DNA from: Pholis gunnellus
Lineage: Eukaryota > Chordata > Actinopteri > Perciformes > Pholidae
Assembly: GCA_910591455.2 (NCBI GenBank)
Contig: OU342817.1
Location: 6,037,915-6,101,914, forward strand
Length of the DNA: 64,000 bases
Reading direction: 5' to 3'
How positions within the stretch are numbered: position 1 is the first letter of the stretch; the number at the start of each line of letters is the position of its first letter. Shown piece after piece: positions 48,801-60,478 of this stretch. A program made the translations under genes and the position numbers. The notes beneath the pieces were generated by a model, which worked only from the letters and a program-made list of their open reading frames with translations, was not told the DNA's origin and did no database searches.

Positions 48801-51800
48801 CCAAATGACCACATACAGAGAAGCGGCGTCAATGAATGTCGTAACAAATTTTTAACATAAATTCCTAATAGAAACCGTTGATTATGCAAAGCAAGAAAAC
48901 ACTTGGGGATTCAAAGCAATCAGTTGGAGCATCACAAAATATAACTTAGCAGGTAATTTACATGTTACAAATGAGGATCAAGAAATGCCAACTTGTATCT
49001 TTGTGATGTGTGCAGGAATACATTTTTCACGTTGCAGCATCTTGTAAAATCTGTTTAAGTTTTTGCAGAATCTCTCCAATTCCCCAATGAGAGCTTCTCT
49101 GCCCCATTCTTATCGAGCTGTTGAAAGCATCTGGGACGTAAAACAAAAAGGGGAAAGAAAAGCTTTGCAGTTTCAAAAACCAATATCTGCTGCAAATTAC
49201 ACACTGCAAAGAGAGAGAAGGAAGAAACACAGGCTTCGTCTCTACCTTTCATCTCTCTGTCTTCAGCTCCCTCACAAGCACTCACACAAACATTTCATTA
49301 AATGCAAAGTCTGAAAAGACAGATCTGTGGATCAATCCCTCCTAATGTGCTATCGACTCTTGCCAGACCTGCTGCTTCCACATCAATGATACTAACGAAG
49401 TTGTCAGTGTCACCAAACAGCTGCAGTTGTTGTTAACAACTCAAACACATTTTCACACACATCTGTCCACTACAGCTCTGAATGGGCAGCGAGGAAAAGG
49501 TCGTTTGAGGTTCACAGCACGCCGACTGATGAGTGACGGACTTGCGAAAAGGAATTTGGTCCGGTTACAAGTCCCGCTTTGTTCCTCAGGAGGGAAAACT
49601 TACTTGAATAAAGCTGCCAATATTTGTGATATCAGTTTGTTGCTAGCAGAAACATCACTACTGAGGTTACATTTACAAGTTGAACTGTGATTTCTTTGGA
49701 AATGTCACAATGCCATGTTTGATCAAAAATTCTACCGATTGCATCTGAGCTGAACTTTTGACATTTAGCGGAAGTGTGAAGGCCGAATCCTTTTGTAGAG
49801 GGCAATGTTAACCTTTCATTTTTTATCACTATCATGCACAGTGTGGAAACAACAGCACTCCAAAATTGGAACAATGTGGAACATGTCTGGGTTTTTAAAT
49901 TTAATTTAATTCCAGAAATAAACAAGAAGAAAAAGATGCAACGTAAAGGAGCTGATGAGTAGAAGAGAAATGCATGACTATGAAAGCACAAGACACAAAG
50001 AAATCTATTCACAAACATTCTGATGGTTGGTTGATTATTTGAAGTCAGCTGGATTCACCCGACACAGTAAAACACAGGGCTGAAATTATTTCAGGTTCAC
50101 TCTGACCCCCTCTGGCAACTTTTGACATGTGATGTTTGTTTGTCATTTGGTTCCTTGGCCTGCGTTTGTGTTTCCAGTGTCTCTGTAGCAATAGAGCTCA
50201 TCGGGAAAATGTTTGCTTTGCTACTGGAGAAACAACAACAAAGCTCCTTCGGCCCCAATTGAGCCTGTCCTGCATTTTATTTTTACAGTTTTAACATAGT
50301 TGCGGAAGTGTAAAATCACACCCATGTTTCTTGTTGATCTATATCAGAAGTAATGGGTTAACTCTTGCCAGAGTGAGTTACATTAGGGGGTCTGTTGTTT
50401 TAGAGTCTGATTTATTTTTGAGGGTGCATCTTTCATGTGGAAAAATGGTTTAAATGCTGCAAAAATGCATTGAAAATGCTCTGAGGTTTTACTTTTCAGC
50501 AAACTTAAGGTAACATTGGAAACCTTTGTTTTTATTCTCAAAGACAACTTATTTTTCATAAATAAAACCAAAAAAAAAAAAACAGACAAACAAAAAAAGA
50601 AACGAAATGAGACATACTTAGATAAATAAAAAGAAGAAGCTGCAGGTTCTTGACAGCTTTTGAACATGTATCTCCACATGCAGGCAACCTGTTTCAACAT
50701 TATCTTTAGGTCACATACTGTATATATTCGCATTGTCTGAAAGGTTTTGGGATCATTGGAGAATTTTAGGCAAGAGTTTGATATTTTGGGAATACGCTTG
50801 ATGGCTTTTCTTCCTAAAATTTTGATGTAAAAAAAAAAAAATCAATGCTATTCTCATATGTATGTGTGTTAAATGTGTAACTACAGACAGACTTAGCTTA
50901 GCTTAGCACAAAGACTGGAAACAGGACTGGAACCAGCATATTAAAAGCTCACTTACATGTTGTGGCTCGTTCATGTAAAAAAGAACAAAAAAACAAAGTG
51001 TAAAAACCACCAATTGCAGTTTTACAGGAAGTTATGTGCTGCGCTATAATTCCCTTGATACTGCGGCTCGTCATCTTGACACTTTTCTACCAAATAATCA
51101 AATAGGATGTAACATGTGAATAGGCTTTTGAGGCATTGTTAGGCTGATTTTGGACAAAGCTAAAGTTGCTGTTTTCCCATTTAAAGTCTTTAGGCTAAGC
51201 TCTGCTAAGCCAACTGTCTGCTAGAGGTAGCTTCATATACAGGACTGTCTCAGAAAATTAGAATATTGTGATAAAGTTCTTTATTTTGTGTAATGCAATT
51301 AAAAAAACAAAAATGTCATGCATTCTGGATTCATTACAAATCAACTGAAATATTGCAAGCCTTTTATTCTTTTAATATTGCTGATTATGGCTTACAGCTT
51401 AAGAAAACTCAAATATCCTATCTCTAAATATTAGAATATCATGAAAAAGTATACTAGTAGGGTATTCAACTAATCACTTGAATCGTCTAATTAACTCGAA
51501 ACACCTGCAAGGGTTTCCTGAGCCTTGAAAAACACTCAGCTTGGTTCAGTAAACTAAATCACACGTATGGGGATTATCACAATATTCTAATTTTCTGAGA
51601 CAGTCCTGTATACCGACATGAAAGTAATAACTCTTCTCATCTTACTCTCAATAAGAAAACAACTTAATGTCAAACTACTTCTTTAAGTTTAAGGAGTCTA
51701 TTGTTAATATTAATTTAGTTTTTTTTAAATGTACCTTTCCAATCTCAATCTTGTCACTTTCAGATAGTCATCCTTTGTTAGTTGGGTACATCCTTCTGAT

Positions 51801-52331
51801 CTCTAATTCTCACCCAGAAAGCACATCAAACAATCACATTAAAAACATGAATAGACCATGCCTATTAGTACGGATAGAGGCAGATGTGCCTTTATCATTA
51901 CATGCAACCTACTTAGCCCGCCATTCTTCTGGATTAAATGCTCTCTTCCAATTAGCACATGAGGACCTTGATGATACATGGTGCTGCCATGAAGCCTTTG
52001 TCTTAAAACATTTTTTATTTCTTGTTTTCCTGCAGCTGCAAAGGCAGAAGTGAAAGAAGAGGTGACAACAGTCTCTGGTAAAGTGGACGCTGATAAAGGA
52101 GAGAAGAAGACCAAGGAGGGCAAGAAAGAGGGCAAGGGTGCCAAACAAGGGAAAGGAGATGAAAAGGATGCACCGACAAAGAAGGGTGAAAAAGGAGCAT
52201 CCAATAAAGAAGCTGGTGAAGGGAAAGGGAAGAAATCTGGAGAGAAAGGTGACAAAGGGGACAAAGGGGACAAAGGAGATAAAGGAGGCAAAGCAGGGGC
52301 TAAAGGGGGAGCCAAGAAAGCTCAAAAGTGA
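42811..52331 (+). CDS. tmie: tmie, transmembrane inner ear protein (long form), complete
   Basis: Coding exons 42811-42921, 45320-45437, 46230-46379 and 52036-52331 join in phase to 224 residues. The start has A at -3 and G at +4; the frame is open further upstream but has no ATG. Residues 1-37 look like a signal peptide (LLLQGWGAVLLSQCLSSVF). Then come a Pro-rich linker, SVVFWGLRLWQVIAIFSIFV and VITLCC (membrane helix spanning exons 2-3), FKCRIPRTKKEIEAR, and ETVPPLNELTEIPG, all diagnostic of TMIE. The last exon encodes a Lys/Gly/Glu-rich tail ending in a GDK repeat; the human tail is also lysine-rich but shorter (total 156). Family knowledge: TMIE is a subunit of the hair-cell mechanotransduction channel complex with TMC1/2, and human mutations cause deafness DFNB6. 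AATAAA at 52437-52442 is a good polyA signal. An alternative last exon exists at 47516-47646. Confidence 0.94.
45876..45950. repeat. inverted repeat (ATGCTAACATCAGCATG family)
   Basis: Arms of about 25 bp (left starts ATGCTAACATCAGCATG, right ends CATGCTGATGTTTAGCATG) are near-perfect complements around a 13-bp loop. The motif resembles a widespread fish repeat. It lies in tmie intron 2. Confidence 0.8.
46746..47320. mobile_element. possible hAT-type MITE relic
   Basis: The left end CAGGGCTGGACCCGGGGCCC and the right end near 47300-47316 (GTCAGTCAGCCCTGG) are roughly inverted. The right part, with TCGGCCCAATGGGAAAGTGC, matches in character a common fish element rich in 'ggcccactgggaaattgcccgg' text. 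The middle looks unrelated. The call is tentative. Confidence 0.35.
47460..47497 (+). repeat. (CTCTT)n microsatellite
   Basis: About seven perfect CTCTT units end 18 bp before the AG acceptor of the short-form tmie exon, so the repeat lies in its polypyrimidine tract region. Confidence 0.92.
47516..47646 (+). CDS. tmie: tmie alternative terminal exon (short form)
   Basis: TTCTTCCAG| precedes a frame that continues exon 3 in the correct phase (split codon TCC, Ser). It encodes about 43 residues, beginning SAPGASAVETVSEQ and ending LSLPETG before a stop; the product would be 169 residues. The tail is Ser/Gln/Glu-rich with almost no lysine, unlike the exon at 52036. Because it contains the stop, it would exclude the lysine-rich exon. 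The polypyrimidine tract in front is a CTCTT microsatellite. A possible polyA signal (AATAAA near 48635) is about 1 kb away. Use as an exon is inferred from frame and splice signals only. Confidence 0.6.
50776..51690. mobile_element. non-autonomous DNA element with long inverted ends, host of a nested MITE
   Basis: The left end, AGTTTGATATTTTGGGAATA, is roughly complementary to the right end around 51660-51686 (TTAATGTCAAACT). Internal text such as TTAGCTTAGCTTAGCACAAA and GGTAGCTTCATATA belongs to a common fish repeat. Once the MITE at 51240-51608 is removed, the repeat reads on continuously (TTCATA-TACCGACATGA). No coding capacity seen. Confidence 0.6.
51240..51608. mobile_element. Tc1/mariner-type MITE with perfect 35-bp terminal inverted repeats
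   Basis: The left end begins CAGGACTGTCTCAGAAAATT and the right end is its exact complement for 35 bp. TA dinucleotides on both flanks (51238-51239 and 51609-51610) fit a Tc1/mariner target-site duplication. The 369-bp element has no transposase frame. It lies in tmie intron 3 inside an older repeat. Confidence 0.9.
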
Positions 52332-52436
52332 ACTCTGCCTTCCACGGACAAACATCGAAAAGGATTCATTCGTATTTTTCACTTCAAGCATTTTGCACAC
52401 CTTTTTTTCTAAAATGAAATTTGTATATTATATTTG

Positions 52437-52442
52437 AAATAA
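52437..52442 (+). terminator. tmie polyA signal
   Basis: AATAAA 106 bp past the long-form stop codon, and the first on the plus strand after it. Confidence 0.7.
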
Positions 52443-55047
52443 ACAAAGTGCATGTATTTATGAAAATGTGTAATTTGTCTACTTAAGAATCATGAAAGTT
52501 GCAAGAGTATCAGAGTACAGTAAAATGACAGATTTATTCACAATTCACTGATGAACATTAGAGACCAGAAAACATATTCTTATTTTATTCCAAGTTTACA
52601 CGTATATATCTACAACGTACCTAAATCACTATAGAGTGATGAGAATCTTAGCAAACACTGCTCACACACTATGAAGCATGAAGACCAATGCTGACTCCAC
52701 TGAGTACATTTCAAGATAAATAAAAGACAACCACACACATTTATACTTCCATGAGAGGTATTTAAAAACAACAAATTACAACATTAGCTCTATGATTATT
52801 GGCCTTATTGTACACTTAATTCTAAAACAATCATTTTACATGATACAATCAGAAAGAATACTGTATTATAGGGTAATAAAGTGCTCAAATATAATTTTTT
52901 ATGTTTTTTTTTAATGGAATATTTTCATGCTCTGACACCAGCCGCCTTTTTAATAATATCTTTCTCAAACAAAAGGAACATGATGTTTACTTACCAAGGG
53001 GCAATTAGTGGAAAGCCAGATTGAATTAAACAGATTTGTGAGAGATGCAATAAATGGCGGCTATGAAAAAAATTGGGAGCTTGATTCCGTCAGTGTGAAG
53101 TCACCAAAAGATCACAACAGCAGCAGGGATAAGAAATAAGAACGCTTACCATCTAACGGTGCAACGTAAAGGAATTCTTCGTATAAGAGCAAATATTGGC
53201 TTTGGTCACATGTTGATATTAATGTGAGACATCAGACATATTAGTCCAAGTAGAACAACAAAACGGCTTTTAATATAAATGATTTCGGTCAATTGTTACT
53301 AAGCTACTAAGCTGTTGTGAAGGGTTTCTCATCTGCCCCAATGTTGAAACTGAGTATTTATAAAAAAAGAAAACCCTTCTGCCCTGCTCTATTTCAACAC
53401 TGTTATCTTGACATTTTCCTACACTTACTACCAGTAGCAATTTTTTTTTGGGGGGGGGGGGGGGGTGAATTTACGGCTTCCAAGACTTTTTGACAAGTTT
53501 GTGTATGAAAATATAAAGAAATGCTGCAAAATATCCCCTGCTCTGGCAGCGTATCATGCCGTTTCTCTTTGGTATCAGATAAAAGATTGTGTCATCAAAC
53601 AAGATACAGAGTTTAAAATATATTGAGGAATGATTCATTAAATGCCAGTTTGAATGCCCTCCATCTGTAAATATATTTACCTGTTTTCTTTTGGACTATA
53701 TACACATAACCAAATATTGCAAACATTCCGTAAACAAACATGTGAAAAAAAACAAAAAACATTGAAACATAGTTTAACATATTCATACACATAAACACTA
53801 TTAGCTCACAATTAGAATGTATTTCTGATCTTTGTAAACATTGTGACTTGTATATACACATAAAAAAGCAGCATAACACTGAACCATCTGTAAAAATGAC
53901 TTATTCATTTCTGGGGTTTCCTTCATTAACACAAACGTCACTCTTTGAATTCCAGCCGAATATGAGATTTTTGAGGAATACTCATTTCATTGACATTCCC
54001 CTGGAATACATGACTGTTTCTTGCACCTTGTGTGTTTCTAAATGGGGTCTCGTCCTTTGAAAACTGCGTGGGAATGTATGTTACCATCTCTGTCATATTT
54101 CCATTCAGTTCTTCTTTACCTCAACTAACGCTGAACCCAAAGAGACACAATCTTCAAAGAAATATTCCAGCTTTGACATCACGCTCTACAGAAAATTTGA
54201 ATATGAAACATTCGTTTGAACTCATCGAAATCTGTTGTAATTAAGAGCGATGAATACTGGGTTTTTCTAAACAGCAGAAACTGTACAACATTTTGAAAAA
54301 AAAAAAAAAACAGCCTTATTACATAGCAACACGAAATGTTGACCGCGCTAAAACTACTTTGAAAGTATAAAAATAGGTGTGCAACAACAGAGGACTTCAA
54401 TTACCTGAGTACCTTCCCTTCTACACTGAAGTGGATTTAAGTCAATGCAGAACAAATGAGATACCATGCCAGAAAGCATGAACAGATGCCTCAAAAAAAA
54501 TGTTTAAGCTAAACCTACACTTAGCCTACCCACGTTGACTTTAACCCATAACTTGCTGATACAACTGCCCACCCATGTGTCACTAAGAGCACTCAAAATC
54601 CACCTGGCTTTACACAGGTGGTTAAGGCTGTTTCTGGCAACTACTGTAACTAACCCCCAGTTTGATTTATGCACAAAAGTTGAGCACAAGACATTTCCCC
54701 CCCCAAAAAAGTCAACAGAAAACAAGATAACAACAGTTACGGCAGTGGAAAAGAAATAAGAAACGGCAGTCTGTTTTCATCCTTTTACACATTCACTGTG
54801 GCAGGTGGTTGGTGAACGAGTTGAGTGTTTTTGCTACGACAGCGAGGGTCATCATCCTTCAGGGAAAGATGGCCCAGCTCACGAAAGTGATACACCCTTT
54901 TTGCCTGGAGTCTCATCTGTTGGTAATGTTCTGGCTTGATTCACAGGAGAATAAACTGGCAGTGTTGATGCATGCAGCCATCCTCTCCAGACCATCCCGA
55001 GGCTGTTTCATGATCAGTTTTCATCCCTATACACGGCGGCCTGGAGG
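52443..55047 (-). other. region between convergent tmie and pth1r, probably mostly pth1r 3' UTR
   Basis: No coding exon recognised. A reverse AATAAA at 52533-52538 could be a distal pth1r polyA signal, which would put the two gene ends about 100 bp apart. A poly-G run lies at 53451-53465 and an A-run at about 54295-54310. Confidence 0.4.
53442..53465. repeat. poly-T/poly-G homopolymer
   Basis: About nine T followed directly by about 15 G. Run length may be unreliable in sequencing. Confidence 0.85.
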
Positions 55048-58000
55048 TCACATGACTGTCTCCCTCTCCTCCTCCACCACAGGCGAGGGTTTCTCGTTCT
55101 CGCAGGGCCGTGTGTGAGCCGGATGCTCCTCATCAGGATTGTGTAGCTCCTGTCCTGACGAGGGCATTGAGTTCTCAGAGACGGAGCCGTTCTTTACGTA
55201 ACCGGGGAGGTTCCTGTGCCCGTTCACAGGCACCGGTCCCAGCCTCGTGGTGAGGTGGAGGGCCAGTGGTCCTCTGGCAGTGACGTTGGTGACACTGGTG
55301 TGCGATACCATAGGTCCATAGCTGTAAGTGTTGCTGCCGCTCCGAGCTTTTCTTTTGAAATCCAGGGCCAGAGTCCTCCTGCTCCAGGACTTTTTGATCT
55401 CAGCTTGCACCTGGGAATGAAAATAACGTATTTAGCCATGTAAGAGCTTACGTATCATGCAGGAGTTTTGGTGTAAAATGCAAAACTGAGTTCTTACCTC
55501 CCCATTGCAGAAGCAGTATATAATTGCAACTAAGAATCCCTGAAAAAAAAGAGTAGAGAAAGATTTGTCATTAATGTGTACTTTACATGACATTTTAGCT
55601 GCATAATTTAATATTTAGTATGGTATATTAAATCATAAGCTATCCCTTTATTCCTCTTTATCTTCATTAAGAACTAACAACAATTACATATTTCCACAAC
55701 TATCAACTATTGGACATAACTGATCCCCTCCAGTGTTTCCCTGAGACGTTGCAAGTCTTTTCTGTGATTAAGACACATGTATTGGGACCCTGAGCTAAAT
55801 TCGCATTTCTGGCGTTTCTGCCCACAGCAGATTTACCTGGAAGGAGTTGAACAGCATCTCATAGTGCATCTGTATCAGCCAGGGAACTCCAGACACCTCT
55901 GTATACGGCATGGCGTGGAATATGATGTAGTGGACCCCAAAGAGCGGCATCAGCACCAACGTGGACTTCAACAGTTTTCTGTGACAGTGACATTTCATCA
56001 TCTTAACAAAAAAAACGTACGCAGCAGTTTGCCAAACAGAGCTTAAAACAACAGCTTTCAGTCGAGTGTTGAGACAAAAACAATCTGAAGACGTAACCTC
56101 TGAAATTGTGATGGTCATTTTTCACCAGCTTGCAACATTTTATCGACTAAACTGTTCGATAAAAATATCTTACTGACTAATTGGTAGTGATAATAGTTAA
56201 AGTGACTCGTCTCATGATGCAAATGAAATCAGAGTACATACATTCATGGTTTTATCACGTTCCAGTGATAAAGTACAAATACTTCATATGATGACTGAAG
56301 AGGAGCAGCTTGTCTTGCGAGGTTCAGAAACAAAAACAAGACATTTGCACAATGCGTTTGACTCAGTACCTGTACTGCTGTCTTGTGTCACACCTTCCAG
56401 CATTTGTTTCTCGCAGTTTAGTTGCCAAGACTCTGATGATGTTCAGAAATAGCATAAAATTCACCTGAAGACACAAATAGAAACATAATGATATCAGTGA
56501 GTGCATGTGCAACCATAATAAGGTGTTATCCAGCTACTGTAATGCCACAGGTGCAGTGAAACACTGTTATTTCACACTCAGCAGGGAAAAAGTGCAAGCA
56601 GTCAGCATGTACTTACCACTATAGCCGCTAGGATAGGCACTTGATATATCCATTTCAAATTGCCTGCACTTAAGTCCCAACACCTGCAGCAGATAAACAA
56701 CAACATAATGGGGATAAGTACGAGTTAAGTAAGGATCGAGTCTTTAGATGCGATGCTCCAGGATCCCTCAGTTCAACACCGGTGTCTCGAGTGATCACTG
56801 CCATCGATGCACGAAATGAAAGGTGGTTTAAGATGGTGTTAAAACACACTCTGCCTAAACTCTTACATGTCATCAACTAGGGCTGTAGCAACAAGGACTT
56901 CCATCTCATCTGTGCTTTTTTTCATATTTTTTTGGCCTTCAGCTGTGAATTCACAGATCTTTGGGCAATAAGTGTAGATAGTGGGTCAGTATTAAGCAAT
57001 GTGGCATCTGTTGATTAATTTGACTTTTAGCCAAAGCCTACCAATACTTCTTACTGCTGAATGTACATGCGGGGAGCTGTGGTTACTATCATGCTTGGTT
57101 TGTTTTTACTGCCCGAAAATAAGGTAGAATGGAGCTGCTCTCCACTGGACCGGTTCTGGATAGCAGCTTAGTCGTAAGCTCTCAGCTCTAGGGTCTTCGT
57201 CGTTCGACTGTGGTGCAGGACCAATGTGGAGACTACAGATAGAGCCAGTAAGAAGGGGTTGAAGATCTGCCAAGTTGGTTAGAGGCAGTTTTCTTTGAAG
57301 GTGAATCCACTTGAATTATTCTGAGCTTTCATACCTGCCTACAAGCTTTGCTACAGCTCTTTGAACAAAGTTCCTGGCTTGTTTGGTAATCAGCAATTGT
57401 GAAGGAAGCTGATATTTTCAGGCTGTACGTACAGCACGTGATGTGTGAAATGCATATTTGTTGAAGGAGATTTGCTACAGATAAGATATAACTGATAATA
57501 TATGTAATCTACTTTGAATGTACTTTATCTCTATTTAAGTTTACCAAGAATAATGTTTGTATTATCCATGCAGATCACTTACTCTGTGTCTGCAAATGTG
57601 GCTCTCATAGTTGCCCAAACTGTCACAACCATAGCTGGCACTCCTGTAAAAGAGAAAAAAAAACATATTCAAGTTATAGCCATCTCGATTAGAAAATACT
57701 GTAAATGACTCCATAGTTTGCTCATACGAGTAGAGCCTGGGTAGCACAGCATCCACATTGTATGCGCTGTGCTTACATAACTTATACGCACAGTGTGTAC
57801 AATGCAGGAACTGTAAAGCCCATATTCATGCAGTGTTTTTACACACGAGTCATTTTCCATTGTCCTCACCTACATATTAATACAATATCAAGGACATAAG
57901 CTGCTCCCATGTTTTCTCTTTTTTTTTATTTTTTTGAAAATGACTAATTAAGATGAAGCACCGTACACATTTTAATGATTTCATTTGCATGGTGATTCCT

Positions 58001-60416
58001 CTAATCATAATGTAATCATGTTCAAGCTAGAATGCACATGAAGCAGAACTCACCCCATCCAATCAGAGTAAATCCCCACAGATACTTTCTGTCTGAGAAG
58101 AAGGTCATGAAGATGAGGCTGTGAAGGTACAGACCCTCCACCAGGATCCAGTAGTAGTTGGTCGCCAGAAAGTACAAGAACAAGGTCACGACCACCTTGC
58201 AGCCGATCTATACACGGACAACAGACGAGGAGACCAGATTTATTCAAGTCACATGTTGACTTCTCAAATACATTTATAAATAGAATACAGTCTGTCACAT
58301 CAGCCGGCTGCAGCTGACTCAGAACACCAAAGACCAACAACGTGGATCCCTCAAGTTTCCTGCTCTTTGCACTAGCGTCCTGCGTGTCAAAGAATGTATT
58401 TTAAAACACTATTGAGAGAAAGAGGAAATCTTCAGATTGAAAGTGATGACTGAAGAGGATCTACAGGAACGTCATCCTCCCCACTAGTTCTGCCTGATTT
58501 TTGTTTGCTAGAGGATGTCGGCACAAAATCACCACATGAGAGAAACCGCACTTTAATTAGAAATAGCATTGCTACAAAGTTCGAACAGAGCCTGTGTAAG
58601 GACTATTATTGTACTGACATGCATGCCATATTAATTTGCAATATCTATCTATCTATCTATCTATCTAGAGAGAGAGAGAGAAAATTTATTTAATATTTTT
58701 CAATAAAAAAATATGATGTGCCTGCTCTCCTTTTTAATGAATCCATACATTTGTAACACAACCATTAAAAGTAATTGTGAAGACTTTTTCTTCTTCAAAA
58801 TAATTAATTGAAGTAATCAAGAGCTAGATTAAGGATGTGTTTAAGGGAGCTGTGAATCAATAATATTAGCATAACAAAGCAGCAGATGCCGAAGGGAGGG
58901 GGTTTCTTGCATTCCTAGCAGCGTGCCAATGAAGGGCCGACTCCGAGAACCGGTAAAGACATGCCATACTGCTTAATCATGCAATAAACCTATTGGCATA
59001 TTGGAGTCACACAGGTGAATATTTCTCGCTTGCTAGAGAGGTTGAGAATCAAAAGATAAGGGAAAGAAATTTGTATTTTAAATGCATTGTCGCAGATATA
59101 CCACACACACAAAGCCAGCACATAAAGTAAATGGACATAATGTATTTATTTTGAGAATTAATATTTTAAATGGCATTGATGTTCGTTTCTCTAAACACAG
59201 TGTCTTGAATCATTATCTACACATTTCTAAGTCCAAACTTTATTCCGAGCTTCTTTATTTGAAAGTAACATTGCTGTCATTTTGACACATGTGAAATTAA
59301 AAGTAATCGCACTTTTTAATGTACAACATGCAGTTTGTTCTTCCATATATGAGCAAAAGAGTCTTCAGCTGCCAGTTTGTGTGTTTGAAACACTAGAAAA
59401 AAAAAGTTAATAATTGGATGTTTTGTCCCAGCTGACTGGCTTTGTTTATTCTTAAAAGTGAGATGACATGAAAGCGTCAACTATTAACATGAGAAAGAGA
59501 TAATAATCGTCAAGAAAATAAATACAACCATCACAATATTTAATGAAATGAGTTTTGCTAATGAAACGTAATTCAAAATCTAATTTTAGCACCAAAAACT
59601 GTTAATATTTTCACATCAATTTACAGAGGCTTTGTTCTATTTTAATTAGCGTCTGGGGCGTATGTGCTACATACCCGTTTTAATCCAGTAACTCAATTTG
59701 GAAAGCCACAGGATCAGTGTCCACTACAGAAATTGCGCAAATTGTTTATTTGCATTTTAAAGCAAGCATGAAAAGTAGCCCGTCTTTCCCCATTTTTTTA
59801 AACTTCACTCTGAAAGGGAGCGCCAAGCACTGACCCAGTAAAAGCTTGGCATTTGCTCCAGCTCGGGAAAAGCAGGAGAGACTTTACAAAAATACCACTT
59901 CCTCTTTGGAAGCAAACATTTTAACTCCAAACTAATCAAATTATCTGTGCATGTAATGCAATCTGACAATGATTATTCCTGTTATGACTGAACATATTTT
60001 ATTAGCTATATACAATAATCCTACCATAATACTGTATGTTACATAAAATGTCTTTTTTTTATATGTGTCTTGTTGCTTGTTATAGCGTACAAAACCTCTT
60101 TGACTCCAAGTTCAGTGGGTGTTTTTCTTCTCTTTTTATTTCTTCAAGGACAGAGTGCGCTGTGTTTGTGTACTTACGAACTGTGTTTTGTTGGATGGCG
60201 GAGCCTCAGTGATGGACTTGAGGTCTTCCACTGTGACTCTCTCCATGTTTTCCAAGGCCGATCCAGAGTAGAGCACAACATCTTTCACAAAAATACTGAT
60301 AGCTCTTAGCATGTACGACACAAAGAGGTGCATGTGGATGTAGTTCCTGGTGCAGTGCAAACGCCTGGGGAGAAGACCAACAAGAGCGGAAAGGTCAAAA
60401 CATAGATCCGTTGAGA

Positions 60417-60478
<62 letters not shown>

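Noticed and set aside
51839..52400. Two reverse-strand frames of about 160 codons over the last tmie exon
   Set aside because: They are shadows of the lysine-rich exon; Leu/Phe/Ser/Pro low complexity is what the complement of AAG/GGA codons gives.
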